NCBI GenBank assembly: GCA_963579235.1
Contig: CAUZFM010000006.1
Span: 1 to 49,738 of the forward strand
DNA: 49,738 bases
Direction: 5' to 3'
DNA from: UBA1149 sp963579235
Lineage (GTDB): Bacteria > Desulfobacterota > Binatia > UBA1149
The first letter of the stretch is position 1, and every line of letters begins with the position of its first letter. The position numbers and the translations under genes were made by a program. The notes beneath the pieces are model-generated. The model made no database searches and was not told where the DNA came from. It was given only the letters and a program-made list of their open reading frames with translations. Of this stretch, positions 8,495 through 17,013 are shown in pieces.

Positions 8495-9043
8495 TCAGTG
8501 GATGAGCACGCAGGCGGCGATCACGACCGTCCAGCGCTTGTCTTTTGCTCCCCTGGCCGATTGCGAGACATTGCGGGTGCGGACGATCTGATCGCTCAGT
8601 GTCCAGTAACGCCTTCTTTCGTCGTAGCTGGTGTCCGGGTCGAAATCTACGTTGAGTATGGTGGCAAGCATCTGGGCCGCGAGATCCTCGGCGTAATCGC
8701 CGGCCTGCTCGTCGGTCTCGCCAAAGGAATGGTGCTCGCTCAGGTAGCCGTACATCGAACGGTCGCGGGGGACCGCCACGCCCACCGAGGCCGCCAATTG
8801 GCGGTGGGGTTCGTTGCTCTCGGCGCGGCTCATGACAACGTGCACTATTTCTCCTGCTGACAGGTGGGTGAGGCCTTCCTTGCGCGACACCAGTCGACAG
8901 TGGGGGGGCAGGATGCTCGACACCGATACGAGGTTGAAGTGGGCTATGCCGGCCGCGCGGAGGGCGAGCTCGAAGGCCGCCAGTTTTTCTTTGTGCCGCC
9001 CCACGCCACGGGTCAGGAAGGCCCTGGTCGCGACGTCACCCAC
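8495..9043 (-). CDS. Pyruvoyl-dependent arginine decarboxylase
   Basis: A 182-residue enzyme that would convert arginine to agmatine, a step toward polyamines. The proenzyme cuts itself between two serines to create the pyruvoyl group; the site is plain in NLVSVSSILPP (Ser42-Ser43 with this start), matching the archaeal PvlArgDC site. AGEIVHVVMSRAESNEP and the C-terminal DERRRYW segment also fit the family. The GTG at 9043 is chosen because it gives the usual length (about 160-180) and overlaps the mutase stop by 8 bases less than longer readings; a reading to 9109 has a low-complexity Ser/Pro N-terminus. The family is commoner in archaea and some bacterial phyla than in proteobacteria. Confidence 0.88.
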   Translation of the reverse strand: MGDVATRAFLTRGVGRHKEKLAAFELALRAAGIAHFNLVSVSSILPPHCRLVSRKEGLTHLSAGEIVHVVMSRAESNEPHRQLAASVGVAVPRDRSMYGYLSEHHSFGETDEQAGDYAEDLAAQMLATILNVDFDPDTSYDERRRYWTLSDQIVRTRNVSQSARGAKDKRWTVVIAACVLIH

Positions 9044-9047
9044 AGGC

Positions 9048-10700
9048 TCAGATGAACACGGGCGCGTCGAACTCGCCGAATACCTCTCGCATGGCGTCGG
9101 ACACTTCACCCAGGGTGGCGTAAGTTTTAACCGCGTCGACGATCACCGGCATGAGGTTACCGTCTCCCCTCGCGGTCTCAATCACCAGCGCCAGCGCGGC
9201 CTGCACGGCGTCGTTGTCGCGCCTCGCCTTGAGGGCGGCGAGTTTTTCGAGTTGCCTCGTTTCTACCGACGCGTCTATCTTGAGCAGGTCTACGGGCGCT
9301 TCTTCGTCGGCCTGGAATCGGTTTACTCCCACCAGGACGCTGTCGCCGCTTTCCTGCGCCAGCTGGTACGAGTAGGCGGCCTGCTGGATTTCCTGTTGCT
9401 GGAAGCCACGCTCGATGGCAGCCACCGCTCCGCCGAGCTTGTCGATCTGCTCGATGTACTGCTCGGCCCGCTGCTCTATCTCGTCGGTCAACTGTTCGAC
9501 GAGCCAGGAACCGCCCATGGGATCTATCGAGTCGGCCACGCCCGACTCGTGGGCTATGATCTGCTGGGTGCGCAGCGCTGCCGTTACCGCGGCCTCGGTG
9601 GGCAAGGCCAGGGCCTCGTCGAAGGAGTTGGTGTGCAGCGACTGTGTACCGCCGCAGACGGCGGCCAACGCCTGTACGGCCGTTCTCACGATGTTGTTGA
9701 TCGGTTGCTGGGCGGTGAGCGATGAGCCCGCGGTCTGGCTGTGAAAACGCAGCATCATAGAACGCTCGCGGGTGGCGCCGAAGCGCTCCTTCATGATCTT
9801 TGCCCACAGGCGACGCGCAGCGCGGTACTTGGCTATCTCTTCGAAAAAATTGTTGTGCACGTTGAAGAAGAACGACAAGCGACCGGCAAAATCATCGACA
9901 TCGAGGCCCACGTTGATCGCGGCCTCCACGTAGGCGATGCCGTCGGCCAGCGTGAAGGCTACTTCCTGAACTGCCGTCGAACCGGCTTCGCGGATGTGGT
10001 AGCCGCTGATCGAGATCGTGTTCCAGCGCGGCACCTTCTCGGTGCAGAAAGCAAAGATGTCAGTGATTACGCGCATGGAAGCCGTGGGTGGGTAAACGTA
10101 GGTGCCGCGCGCGATGTACTCCTTGAGCACGTCGTTCTGTACGGTTCCGCCCACCTTGTCCCAGGGCACGCCCTGCTTGTCGGCCACCGCCAGGTAAAGC
10201 GCCAGCAGTATCGAAGCAGTCGCGTTGATGGTCATCGAGGTGGTGACTTCGTCGAGCGGTATGCCACGGAAAAGGATTTCCATGTCTTCGAGCGAATCGA
10301 TCGCGACGCCCACTTTGCCGACCTCACCGGCCGACCGTGCGTGGTCCGAGTCGTGGCCCATCTGCGTGGGCAGGTCGAAGGCCACGCTCAGGCCGTTGGT
10401 GCCCTTGTCGAGAAGGTAGCGGTAGCGGTTGTTGCTCTCTTCGGCCGAGGCAAAGCCGGCGTACTGGCGCATGGTCCACAAGCGGCCGCGGTACATGGTG
10501 GGCTGGGCCCCGCGTGTGAAGGGAAAGTGGCCGGGTAGTCCCAGCTTGTCAGGGTAGTCGCCGTCGGCCGGGCCGTACACCCGCTCGATTGGAATGTCGG
10601 ACGTGGTAGAAAAATTTTCTCGGCGCTCAGAGTTTTTTTTGAGTGCCTTGGACAGGGTGTCGTTTTCCCAGTCTTCGAGTTGTTCGTGGAAGTTGCTCAT
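9048..10700 (-). CDS. Methylmalonyl-CoA mutase large (catalytic) chain without the B12 domain
   Basis: A 550-residue TIM-barrel chain of the adenosylcobalamin-dependent mutase that interconverts succinyl-CoA and (R)-methylmalonyl-CoA. MYRGRLWTMRQYAGF carries the tyrosine usual in methylmalonyl-CoA mutase, where isobutyryl-CoA mutase tends to have Phe; RFHSQTAGSSLTAQQP and GGTQSLHTNSFDEALALP are strongly conserved. The protein ends at the barrel, so the B12-binding domain (DxHxxG) must be a separate small chain, which is not in this window. The ATG at 10700 follows GGAGA by nine bases. It lies 37 bases after the pump subunit gene, placing it in the methylmalonyl-CoA decarboxylase operon. Confidence 0.93.
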   Translation of the reverse strand: MSNFHEQLEDWENDTLSKALKKNSERRENFSTTSDIPIERVYGPADGDYPDKLGLPGHFPFTRGAQPTMYRGRLWTMRQYAGFASAEESNNRYRYLLDKGTNGLSVAFDLPTQMGHDSDHARSAGEVGKVGVAIDSLEDMEILFRGIPLDEVTTSMTINATASILLALYLAVADKQGVPWDKVGGTVQNDVLKEYIARGTYVYPPTASMRVITDIFAFCTEKVPRWNTISISGYHIREAGSTAVQEVAFTLADGIAYVEAAINVGLDVDDFAGRLSFFFNVHNNFFEEIAKYRAARRLWAKIMKERFGATRERSMMLRFHSQTAGSSLTAQQPINNIVRTAVQALAAVCGGTQSLHTNSFDEALALPTEAAVTAALRTQQIIAHESGVADSIDPMGGSWLVEQLTDEIEQRAEQYIEQIDKLGGAVAAIERGFQQQEIQQAAYSYQLAQESGDSVLVGVNRFQADEEAPVDLLKIDASVETRQLEKLAALKARRDNDAVQAALALVIETARGDGNLMPVIVDAVKTYATLGEVSDAMREVFGEFDAPVFI

Positions 10701-10737
10701 GGTTTCGGGTCTCCGTCGATCAGTCGGGCTGGCCTGA

Positions 10738-11859
10738 TTATCCGAGCATGGCCAGTAGTACGCCGGCTGCCACGGCCGAGCCGATGACGCCAGCCACGTT
10801 GGGGGCCATGGCGTGCATGATGAGAAAGTTTGTCGGGTCTTCTTTCTGCGCGGTCGTGAGGGCCACTCGCGCGGCCATGGGTACGGCCGACACCCCGGCG
10901 GCACCGATGATGGGGTTGATCGGGTCCTTTGAAAAACGATTCATGATCTTGGCAAACACCACGCCGGTGGCTGTGGCAATGCAGAAGGCCAGTAGACCGA
11001 GGGCAAAAATCTGTAACGATTCGGTACGTAGAAAACGCTCGGCCGTGGCGCCGGCGCCCACGCAGATACCCAGGATTATGGTGACCGAATCGATGAAAGC
11101 GTTGCGCGCCGTGTTGGCCAGGCGGTCGGTGACCCCGCTCTCCTTGAGCAGGTTGCCGAAGAACAGCATCCCCAGCAGCACCGTGGCCTTGGGTGCGATC
11201 AGCGTGCAGACGATGAAGCCCACTATGGGGAACAGTATTTTCTGCGCGCGCGACACCTCGCGCGGGTCCTTCATGCGTATCAGCCGTTCTTCACGGGTCG
11301 TGAGCAGGCGCACGATCGGGGGCTGTATTATCGGTACCAGGGCCATGTAGCCGTAGGCCGCCACGGCAACGGCCGGCAGCAGTTCGGGGGCCAGCTGGGC
11401 GGTTATGAAAATCGTGGTGGGCCCGTCGGCGCCGCCGATAATGCCTATGGCACCGGCTTGCTGGGGGGTGAAGTTAAGCGCCAGCGCGCCCCAGTAAGTA
11501 AAGAAAATGCCTGCCTGCGCAGCCGCGCCCAGCAGTATAAGCCGGGGCTGCGACAGCATGGCCGAAAAATCCGTCATCGCTCCCAGGCCGAGGAAGATCA
11601 GCGCGGGGAAGATCTCGTGTTTGACGCCGAAGTAGAGGTAGTGGATGACCCCGTGCTCATCAAAGGGAGACGCCCCCGCCTCGGGGATGTTACCCATGAT
11701 CATGCCGAAGCCTATGGGCACCAGCAGCAGGGGCTCGTAGTTTTTGGTTATGGCCAGGCCTATGAGCAGCAGCCCGACGCCTATCATCAGCAGGGAGCCG
11801 GGGTGCTGGGGGAAAAGCGCGAAGCCGGTTTGCGAGAGAAAGTGAACCAGGGAATCCAT
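10738..11859 (-). CDS. Sodium-ion-translocating decarboxylase beta subunit (OadB/GcdB/MmdB family)
   Basis: A 373-residue polytopic membrane protein with about ten hydrophobic helices. In this family it decarboxylates carboxybiotin and couples that to sodium export. The conserved region GGADGPTTIFITAQ carries the Asp needed for sodium and proton movement in Klebsiella OadB, and NPIIGAAGVSAVPMAARV is the second signature region. It sits 15 bases downstream of the biotin carrier gene and directly before methylmalonyl-CoA mutase, so its substrate complex is most likely methylmalonyl-CoA decarboxylase rather than oxaloacetate or glutaconyl-CoA decarboxylase. Confidence 0.93.
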   Translation of the reverse strand: MDSLVHFLSQTGFALFPQHPGSLLMIGVGLLLIGLAITKNYEPLLLVPIGFGMIMGNIPEAGASPFDEHGVIHYLYFGVKHEIFPALIFLGLGAMTDFSAMLSQPRLILLGAAAQAGIFFTYWGALALNFTPQQAGAIGIIGGADGPTTIFITAQLAPELLPAVAVAAYGYMALVPIIQPPIVRLLTTREERLIRMKDPREVSRAQKILFPIVGFIVCTLIAPKATVLLGMLFFGNLLKESGVTDRLANTARNAFIDSVTIILGICVGAGATAERFLRTESLQIFALGLLAFCIATATGVVFAKIMNRFSKDPINPIIGAAGVSAVPMAARVALTTAQKEDPTNFLIMHAMAPNVAGVIGSAVAAGVLLAMLG

Positions 11860-11874
11860 TATGGTGGGTGTCGG

Positions 11875-12303
11875 TCAGCCGACCTCGACCAGCAACTGGC
11901 CGCTGCTGACTTCGCTGCCCTGTGATACGTGCACGGCCTTGACCGTGCCGGCCGTCGGGGTGGCGATGTCGTTTTCCATTTTCATTGCTTCGAGCTTGAG
12001 CACTATCTGCCCGGCAGCAACAGTGTCGCCGGCTTTCACCAGCACGGCGGTCACCATCCCGGGAATGGGAGCCGTGACCGAGCCGCTGCCGCCGGCCGCG
12101 GGCGCAGGAGCTGCCGGAGCCGGGGGAGCCGCTGCCGGAGTGGCTGCCAGCGGTGAAGAGGCGGCAGGGGGCGCCACCGCCGGTCCGACCGACTCTACCT
12201 CGAAGGATTGCCCGTCCACGCTTACCGTAGCCGTGCCACCAGCGTGGTCGGTTACCGTGACCTCGTATTCGTTGCCGCCACTGCGGACCTTGTAAACAGC
12301 CAT
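11875..12303 (-). CDS. Biotin carboxyl carrier subunit of the decarboxylase (MmdC-like)
   Basis: A 142-residue biotinyl protein. An N-terminal strand-rich segment (about 1-45) leads to a flexible Ala/Pro linker (about 45-70) and a C-terminal biotinyl domain with EAMKMEND; Lys108, 35 residues from the end, is the biotin site. In the complex it carries CO2 from the carboxyltransferase to the membrane pump. The ATG at 12303 has GGGAG seven bases upstream. The start lies two bases beyond the stop of the gamma-subunit gene, so the order is carboxyltransferase, gamma, biotin carrier, beta. Confidence 0.92.
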   Translation of the reverse strand: MAVYKVRSGGNEYEVTVTDHAGGTATVSVDGQSFEVESVGPAVAPPAASSPLAATPAAAPPAPAAPAPAAGGSGSVTAPIPGMVTAVLVKAGDTVAAGQIVLKLEAMKMENDIATPTAGTVKAVHVSQGSEVSSGQLLVEVG

Positions 12304-12304
12304 T

Positions 12305-12667
12305 CTATCTCCCTCGGGTTCCGGCCAGTTGGTTTCCACGAGCCAACGCGGCCCACCTGCTGCTGTTGGCGGCCGGCCGCACACTGACACGGCGCCGCTG
12401 GTGCAGCCCCCAGGCTGCCAGTGCCACGGAGGGCAGATCGTCTTTTTCCGGCCCTTCGCCTGCGCCCATCGCCGTGGAAGCTGAAACGCCGTCGTCGCTG
12501 GCAAGGCCGGCTGTCGTAGCAGGCCCGGCCGTTTTGCCTCCGAGCCGGGCGAGGACCTTGTCCATGATGCCGATGACGATTATCAACAACAGCAGTGCCA
12601 GGAATACCATGCTTATGCCGAGCACGGCCATGTTCGGCCCTGATACTGCGCTAGCGTCCATGCTCAC
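12305..12667 (-). CDS. OadG-like gamma subunit of the sodium-pump decarboxylase
   Basis: A small membrane-anchor subunit, about 118-120 residues. One transmembrane helix (about 13-34, MAVLGISMVFLALLLLIIVI) is followed by a hydrophilic tail, the usual shape of OadG/MmdD proteins that hold the carboxyltransferase to the pump. Sequence similarity in such short subunits is weak, so the call rests mainly on shape and position between the carboxyltransferase and the biotin carrier. The GTG start at 12667 shares GTGA with the upstream stop; an ATG six bases later (12661) is an alternative. The tail is Ser/Ala/Arg-rich and lacks the His-rich zinc site of some OadG proteins. Confidence 0.75.
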   Translation of the reverse strand: MSMDASAVSGPNMAVLGISMVFLALLLLIIVIGIMDKVLARLGGKTAGPATTAGLASDDGVSASTAMGAGEGPEKDDLPSVALAAWGLHQRRRVSVRPAANSSRWAALARGNQLAGTRGR

Positions 12668-14214
12668 AGGGGAATGTTACCGTGCTTGCGCGCGGGTCTG
12701 CTGCCTTTCTTGTTGGCCAGCATGGCCAGGCCCTGGGCTATGCGCACCCTGAGGTCGGTGGGCGAGATTATCTCGTCTATGTAACCCAGTTCGGCGGCCC
12801 GGAACGGCGTGGCTATCTTGTTGCCGTAGTCTTCGACCAGTTCCTTGCGGCGCTCCTCGGGCTTGTCGGCTTCCTTGATCTCCTTGCGGAAGATTATGTT
12901 GACCGCACCGTCGGCTCCCATCACCGCGATCTGCGCGGTGGGGAAGGCGAGGTTGAGGTCGGCGCCAACGTGCTTGGCCCCCATGACGGCGTAGGCGCCA
13001 CCGTAAGCCTTGCGGGTTATGACCGTGATCTTGGGCACGGTGGCCTCGGCGTAAGCGTAAACGATTTTGGCCCCGTGGCGGATGATGCCTCCCCATTCCT
13101 GCGACGTCCCCGGCAGGTAGCCCGGCACGTCCTCAAAGGTGACGACCGGCAGGTTGAAGCAGTCGCAGAACCTGACGAAGCGCGAGATCTTGTTCGACGC
13201 GTCGATGTCGAGGCAGCCGGCCAGATGCATGGGCTGGTTGGCCACTATACCCAGCGGCCGTCCACCTATACGCGCAAAGCCGGTTATGGCGTTGAGGGCA
13301 AAATGGGCGTGGGCTTCCATGAAGCTGCCGCGGTCGCTCACGGCAGCTATAAGGGTCTGCATGTCGTAGGGCTTGTTGGGGTTCTCTGGAATGAGATTTT
13401 CAAGCTCGGGCGTTAGCCGGTCCTGGGGGTCGCCAGTGTCGGCCAGCGGTGGGTCGTCGACGTTGTTTGACGGCAGGAAGGACAGCAGTCGCCTGAGCTC
13501 GGCTATGCAGGCCTGGTCGTTGGGCGACACGAAATGGGCCACGCCGCTGCGGCTGTTGTGGGCCATGGCTCCGCCGAGATCTTCCTGGCTGACCTCTTCG
13601 CGGGTGACCGACTTGATTACCTCCGGGCCGGTGATGAACATGTAGCTGGTCTTGTCGACCATCATTATGAAGTCGGTCAGTGCCGGCGAGTACGACGCGC
13701 CGCCCGCGCAGGGGCCCATGACCAGAGATATCTGCGGCACGACGCCCGAGGCCATCGTGTTTCGGTAGAATATGTCCGAGTAACCACCGAGGCTCTCCAC
13801 TCCCTCCTGGATGCGCGCGCCGCCCGAGTCGTTGATGCCCACTATGGGTGCGCCTGCGGTGGTGGCCATCTCCATGATCTTGCAGATCTTCTCGGCCACC
13901 GTGTGGCTGAGGCTGCCGCCGAGCACGGTGAAGTCCTGGGAGTAGCAGAACACGGTGCGGCCCTCGACCGTGCCGAAGCCGGTAATCACGCCGTCACCGG
14001 GTACCTTGTTGTCGCCCATGCCGAATTCGTCGCAGCGATGGGTTCGCAGCCGGTCGAGTTCGACGAAGCTGCCCACGTCGAACAGCAGTTCAATGCGCTC
14101 CCTGGCGGTAAGCTGCCCCTTGTCGTGACGTTTCTTTATACGCAGTTCGCCGCCGCCCGCTTCGGCAGCAGCGTTACGACGCTCAAGCTCGTTTAACACC
14201 CGGTCCAGTGCCAT
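12664..14214 (-). CDS. Methylmalonyl-CoA decarboxylase carboxyltransferase subunit (MmdA/PccB family)
   Basis: A 516-residue biotin-dependent acyl-CoA carboxyltransferase of the crotonase fold with two halves. Oxyanion-hole signatures are GGARIQEGVESLGGY and GPCAGGASYSPALTDF in the N-half and RKAYGGAYAVMG in the C-half. The ATG at 14214 has GGAGA in its leader. Alone it could also be propionyl-CoA carboxylase beta; the companion OadB- and OadG-like genes and the absence of a biotin carboxylase gene favour a sodium-pumping decarboxylase that turns methylmalonyl-CoA into propionyl-CoA. It is the first gene of the operon and its stop overlaps the gamma subunit by GTGA. Confidence 0.9.
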   Translation of the reverse strand: MALDRVLNELERRNAAAEAGGGELRIKKRHDKGQLTARERIELLFDVGSFVELDRLRTHRCDEFGMGDNKVPGDGVITGFGTVEGRTVFCYSQDFTVLGGSLSHTVAEKICKIMEMATTAGAPIVGINDSGGARIQEGVESLGGYSDIFYRNTMASGVVPQISLVMGPCAGGASYSPALTDFIMMVDKTSYMFITGPEVIKSVTREEVSQEDLGGAMAHNSRSGVAHFVSPNDQACIAELRRLLSFLPSNNVDDPPLADTGDPQDRLTPELENLIPENPNKPYDMQTLIAAVSDRGSFMEAHAHFALNAITGFARIGGRPLGIVANQPMHLAGCLDIDASNKISRFVRFCDCFNLPVVTFEDVPGYLPGTSQEWGGIIRHGAKIVYAYAEATVPKITVITRKAYGGAYAVMGAKHVGADLNLAFPTAQIAVMGADGAVNIIFRKEIKEADKPEERRKELVEDYGNKIATPFRAAELGYIDEIISPTDLRVRIAQGLAMLANKKGSRPARKHGNIPL

Positions 14215-14347
14215 CCTGTTCTCCGCTCTCCTGGTTCTTCGCGTAAACGCTTCGCTTAAATGCTTCGGCGTCGTAGGCTCGGTACGGCCCCAATGGGGTA
14301 CCGGAAGCCCCGAAAAACAAGATTGATACTGCTTGGGCGGGCAAAAT

Positions 14348-14839
14348 TCAAGGTTGGGTGGACGGACCCCGCCCGGGGCCGCCAGGAAGGCCGGGGGGAA
14401 GTGTAGCCCGGTCGCCCACGCGCAGCCCGTGCCTGCTGCAGAAACCGGCCACGGCCTCGAGCACGAAGCGGGCCGGGGCCCCCGACGCGATGCTGTGTTC
14501 GGAGTAGGCCCGGGTGTCACGGGCTATTGAAACCAGCTTGCCGCTCGAGTCAATAAACATGATGTCGAGGGACAGGGGGGTATTTTTCATCCAGAAACTG
14601 CGTGGTTTTTCTTCGGCAAACACGAAAAGCATGCCTTCGTCGTCAGCCATTTCGCTGCGCCACATAAGCCCGCGCCGCAACTGCTCCGGGGTGGTCGCTA
14701 TTTCTACGCGTATAGAGATATCGCCCGACGCCGTGTGCAGAACCACCACCGGGCTGCTGTCGTGGCTGCATCCCGCGAGGGCGAAGGACGTCCACAGCAG
14801 GGCCATTGCGCAGAACAGGGGCTTAAAGCTATACTTCAT
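14348..14839 (-). CDS. DUF192 lipoprotein
   Basis: A 163-residue exported protein. The N-terminal signal ends in a lipobox LAGC (Cys24), so it is probably lipid-anchored. The rest is the DUF192 fold: EQLRRGLMWRSEM, GMLFVF, RSFWMKNTPLSLDIMFID and the C-terminal VAGFCSRHGLRVGD are typical. The biochemical role of DUF192 is not established. It lies 133 bases upstream of the decarboxylase operon on the same strand and is divergent from the ETF oxidoreductase gene with 59 bases between the starts. The C-terminus is Gly/Pro-rich and probably disordered. Confidence 0.88.
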   Translation of the reverse strand: MKYSFKPLFCAMALLWTSFALAGCSHDSSPVVVLHTASGDISIRVEIATTPEQLRRGLMWRSEMADDEGMLFVFAEEKPRSFWMKNTPLSLDIMFIDSSGKLVSIARDTRAYSEHSIASGAPARFVLEAVAGFCSRHGLRVGDRATLPPGLPGGPGRGPSTQP

Positions 14840-14898
14840 CTGCGTACTGTCCTATCTTAGGCCTTCTTCTTATCCACCGCTGCACCCGAGGGGGAACG

Positions 14899-16929
14899 AT
14901 GGCAAGTTCGATTATCTGGACATTGGTTCTTATTGGTTTCGCTGGGCTCTTTGCCTGGCAGATGTACCGGCGCTTTGAGCCGCTGCTCAAGGCTCAGCCC
15001 ACGCCTTTTGCCCGCGTCGACCGTATTCCCGAGCGCATAAAGCACACGCTTGTATATGCCATCGGGCAACTCAAGTTTTTCCGCGGCGAGCAGCCCGCCG
15101 GTGTCATGCACGCCTTGGTCTTCTGGGGCTTTCTCATACTGGGCGGGCAGGTGGCAACCATGTTCCTGCGCGGCTGGGCGCCCGAGGCCAACCTGCCGCT
15201 ACTTGCGGTCGACCAGCTGGGCGGCCCCTACATGCTGCTGCGCGACCTCACCGAGGTCATCGTCTGCGTGACCGCGCTCGGCCTGCTCTCGCGCTGGCTC
15301 ATTACCCACCCGCAGCGCCTGTACGGTTTCAAGCCTGCCGAGGAAAAAATCGCCGGATCTTCTCACTGGGAGGCCATACTGATTCTCTGCTTCATAGCCG
15401 GCATAACCATGACCGGGCTGGTCTACGACGCCGGCCGCCTGGTGTTCCTCAAGGGGCACGCAGAGATCGAGGCCGAGAGGGCCTGGCAACCTGTTGCGAA
15501 CCTGCTGTCGGGGCTGCTGGCCCAGGGTGGTCCGTCGGCAGCCGAGACCGTGAGCAACGCGGCCTGGTGGATACATAACCTGATCGTGCTCACCTTCCTC
15601 AACATGCTGCCGCTCTCGAAGCACTTTCATGTCATAACGGCTATTCCCAATGTTTTCATGAGCAAGCTCGACCCGGTGGGTGCGCTGTCGAAGCAGGATC
15701 TCGAGACCGCCGAGATTTACGGCACCTCGCAGATGGCTCACTTCGACTGGAAGCAGGTGCTCGACATGTACACCTGTACCGAGTGCGGCCGCTGCTCGTC
15801 GGTGTGTCCGGCCACGGCCAGCAACAAGCCACTGGCTCCGCGGCAGATGCTGCTCGACCTGCGCGATTACCTCTACGAGAAGCCCGAGTCGATACTCGAC
15901 GAGAATTACGACGAGAAGATAGTGGGCGACAACTGCATCAGCGACGAGGTCCTCTGGTCGTGTACTACCTGCCGGGCCTGCGAAGATGCCTGCCCGGTGC
16001 ACATAGAGTTCGTGGACAAGATCGTCGATATGCGCCGTCACCTGGTGCAGGAAGAAGCGCGTTTTCCCGCCGAGTTAACGCGCACCTTCAAGGGCCTGGA
16101 GACCCAGGGCAACCCCTGGGGCATAGGCGCCGACAAGAAAGCCGACTGGGCCGAGGGCCTGGGCATTCCCCACCTGGCCGACAAGCCCGATGCCGAGTAC
16201 CTGTTCTACGTGGGTTGCGCGGGCTCGTTCGATGACCGCGCCAAGAAAATCACCCAGGCCGTGGCTCGCATACTCGACGCCGCGGGCGTGAGCTACGCCA
16301 TACTGGGGCGCGATGAACCCTGCAACGGCGACACGGCGCGCCGCCTGGGCAACGAGTACCTGTACCAGACCATGGCCCAGGCCGCGGTCGACGTGCTGGC
16401 AGGGTTCAACGTCAAGAAGGTGATCACCAACTGCCCGCACTGCTTTAACACCATACGCAACGAGTTTCCGCAGTTCGGTGGCGACTTCGAGGTGCTGCAC
16501 GCATCCGAGCTGGTGGCCGGCCTGATCAAGGACGGCAGCGTGCGCATAAGCCGCGAGGCAGCCCAGACCATCGTCTACCACGATTCGTGCTACCTGGGCC
16601 GCTACAACGAGATCTACGACGCCCCGCGCGAGATACTCGCGGCCATACCGGGAGTGATCCTGGCCGAGGCCGAGCGCAACCGTAGCGTGGGCATGTGCTG
16701 TGGTGCCGGTGGCGGCCGCATGTGGATAGAAGAAGACCCCACGCAGCGCGTGAACACGCTCAGGGTCGAGCAGCTGCTCGAGACAAAGCCGGACGTGATA
16801 GCCTCGGCCTGTCCCTACTGCATGACCATGCTCGACGATGGCATCAAGGGGAAGGGGCTTGAGGAGACGGTGCAGGCCCGCGACGTGCTCGAGATAGTGG
16901 CCGACGCCATCGAGGCATCCCCGGCCTGA
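14899..16929 (+). CDS. Membrane Fe-S ETF:quinone oxidoreductase, HdrD-like (EtfMR type)
   Basis: A 676-residue fusion of a NarI-like membrane domain (about residues 1-270, with helices near 5-25, 72-92, 110-130, 158-178 and 215-235) and a heterodisulfide-reductase-D-like cytoplasmic part. Two 4Fe-4S motifs are CTECGRCSSVCP and CTTCRACEDACP; two CCG-type cysteine sets follow (NCPHCFNT, HDSCYLGRY, MCCGAGGGRMW, SACPYCMTM), which bind a non-cubane cluster in characterised HdrB relatives. Such proteins sit beside etfAB in many anaerobes and pass electrons from acyl-CoA dehydrogenases via ETF to menaquinone. The ATG at 14899 has GAGGGGG upstream. It is convergent with etfA, 84 bases away. Confidence 0.88.
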   Translation: MASSIIWTLVLIGFAGLFAWQMYRRFEPLLKAQPTPFARVDRIPERIKHTLVYAIGQLKFFRGEQPAGVMHALVFWGFLILGGQVATMFLRGWAPEANLPLLAVDQLGGPYMLLRDLTEVIVCVTALGLLSRWLITHPQRLYGFKPAEEKIAGSSHWEAILILCFIAGITMTGLVYDAGRLVFLKGHAEIEAERAWQPVANLLSGLLAQGGPSAAETVSNAAWWIHNLIVLTFLNMLPLSKHFHVITAIPNVFMSKLDPVGALSKQDLETAEIYGTSQMAHFDWKQVLDMYTCTECGRCSSVCPATASNKPLAPRQMLLDLRDYLYEKPESILDENYDEKIVGDNCISDEVLWSCTTCRACEDACPVHIEFVDKIVDMRRHLVQEEARFPAELTRTFKGLETQGNPWGIGADKKADWAEGLGIPHLADKPDAEYLFYVGCAGSFDDRAKKITQAVARILDAAGVSYAILGRDEPCNGDTARRLGNEYLYQTMAQAAVDVLAGFNVKKVITNCPHCFNTIRNEFPQFGGDFEVLHASELVAGLIKDGSVRISREAAQTIVYHDSCYLGRYNEIYDAPREILAAIPGVILAEAERNRSVGMCCGAGGGRMWIEEDPTQRVNTLRVEQLLETKPDVIASACPYCMTMLDDGIKGKGLEETVQARDVLEIVADAIEASPA

Positions 16930-17013
16930 CCGCCGGCCCCCCGCAGTAACTGTTGGCCGCCGCCGCTTAATCGTAAGCAACGGTCATCAGTGGCCGGGAC
17001 GGCAGGCCTGGTA

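Noticed and set aside
12664..14214. Carboxyltransferase as propionyl-CoA or acetyl-CoA carboxylase subunit
   Set aside because: OadB- and OadG-like genes follow directly and there is no biotin carboxylase nearby, which favours the decarboxylase pump.
14280..14301. GGTAC...GTACC inverted repeat in the leader of the decarboxylase operon as an operator or riboswitch
   Set aside because: The arms are short and interrupted, and no wider conserved RNA structure is visible.
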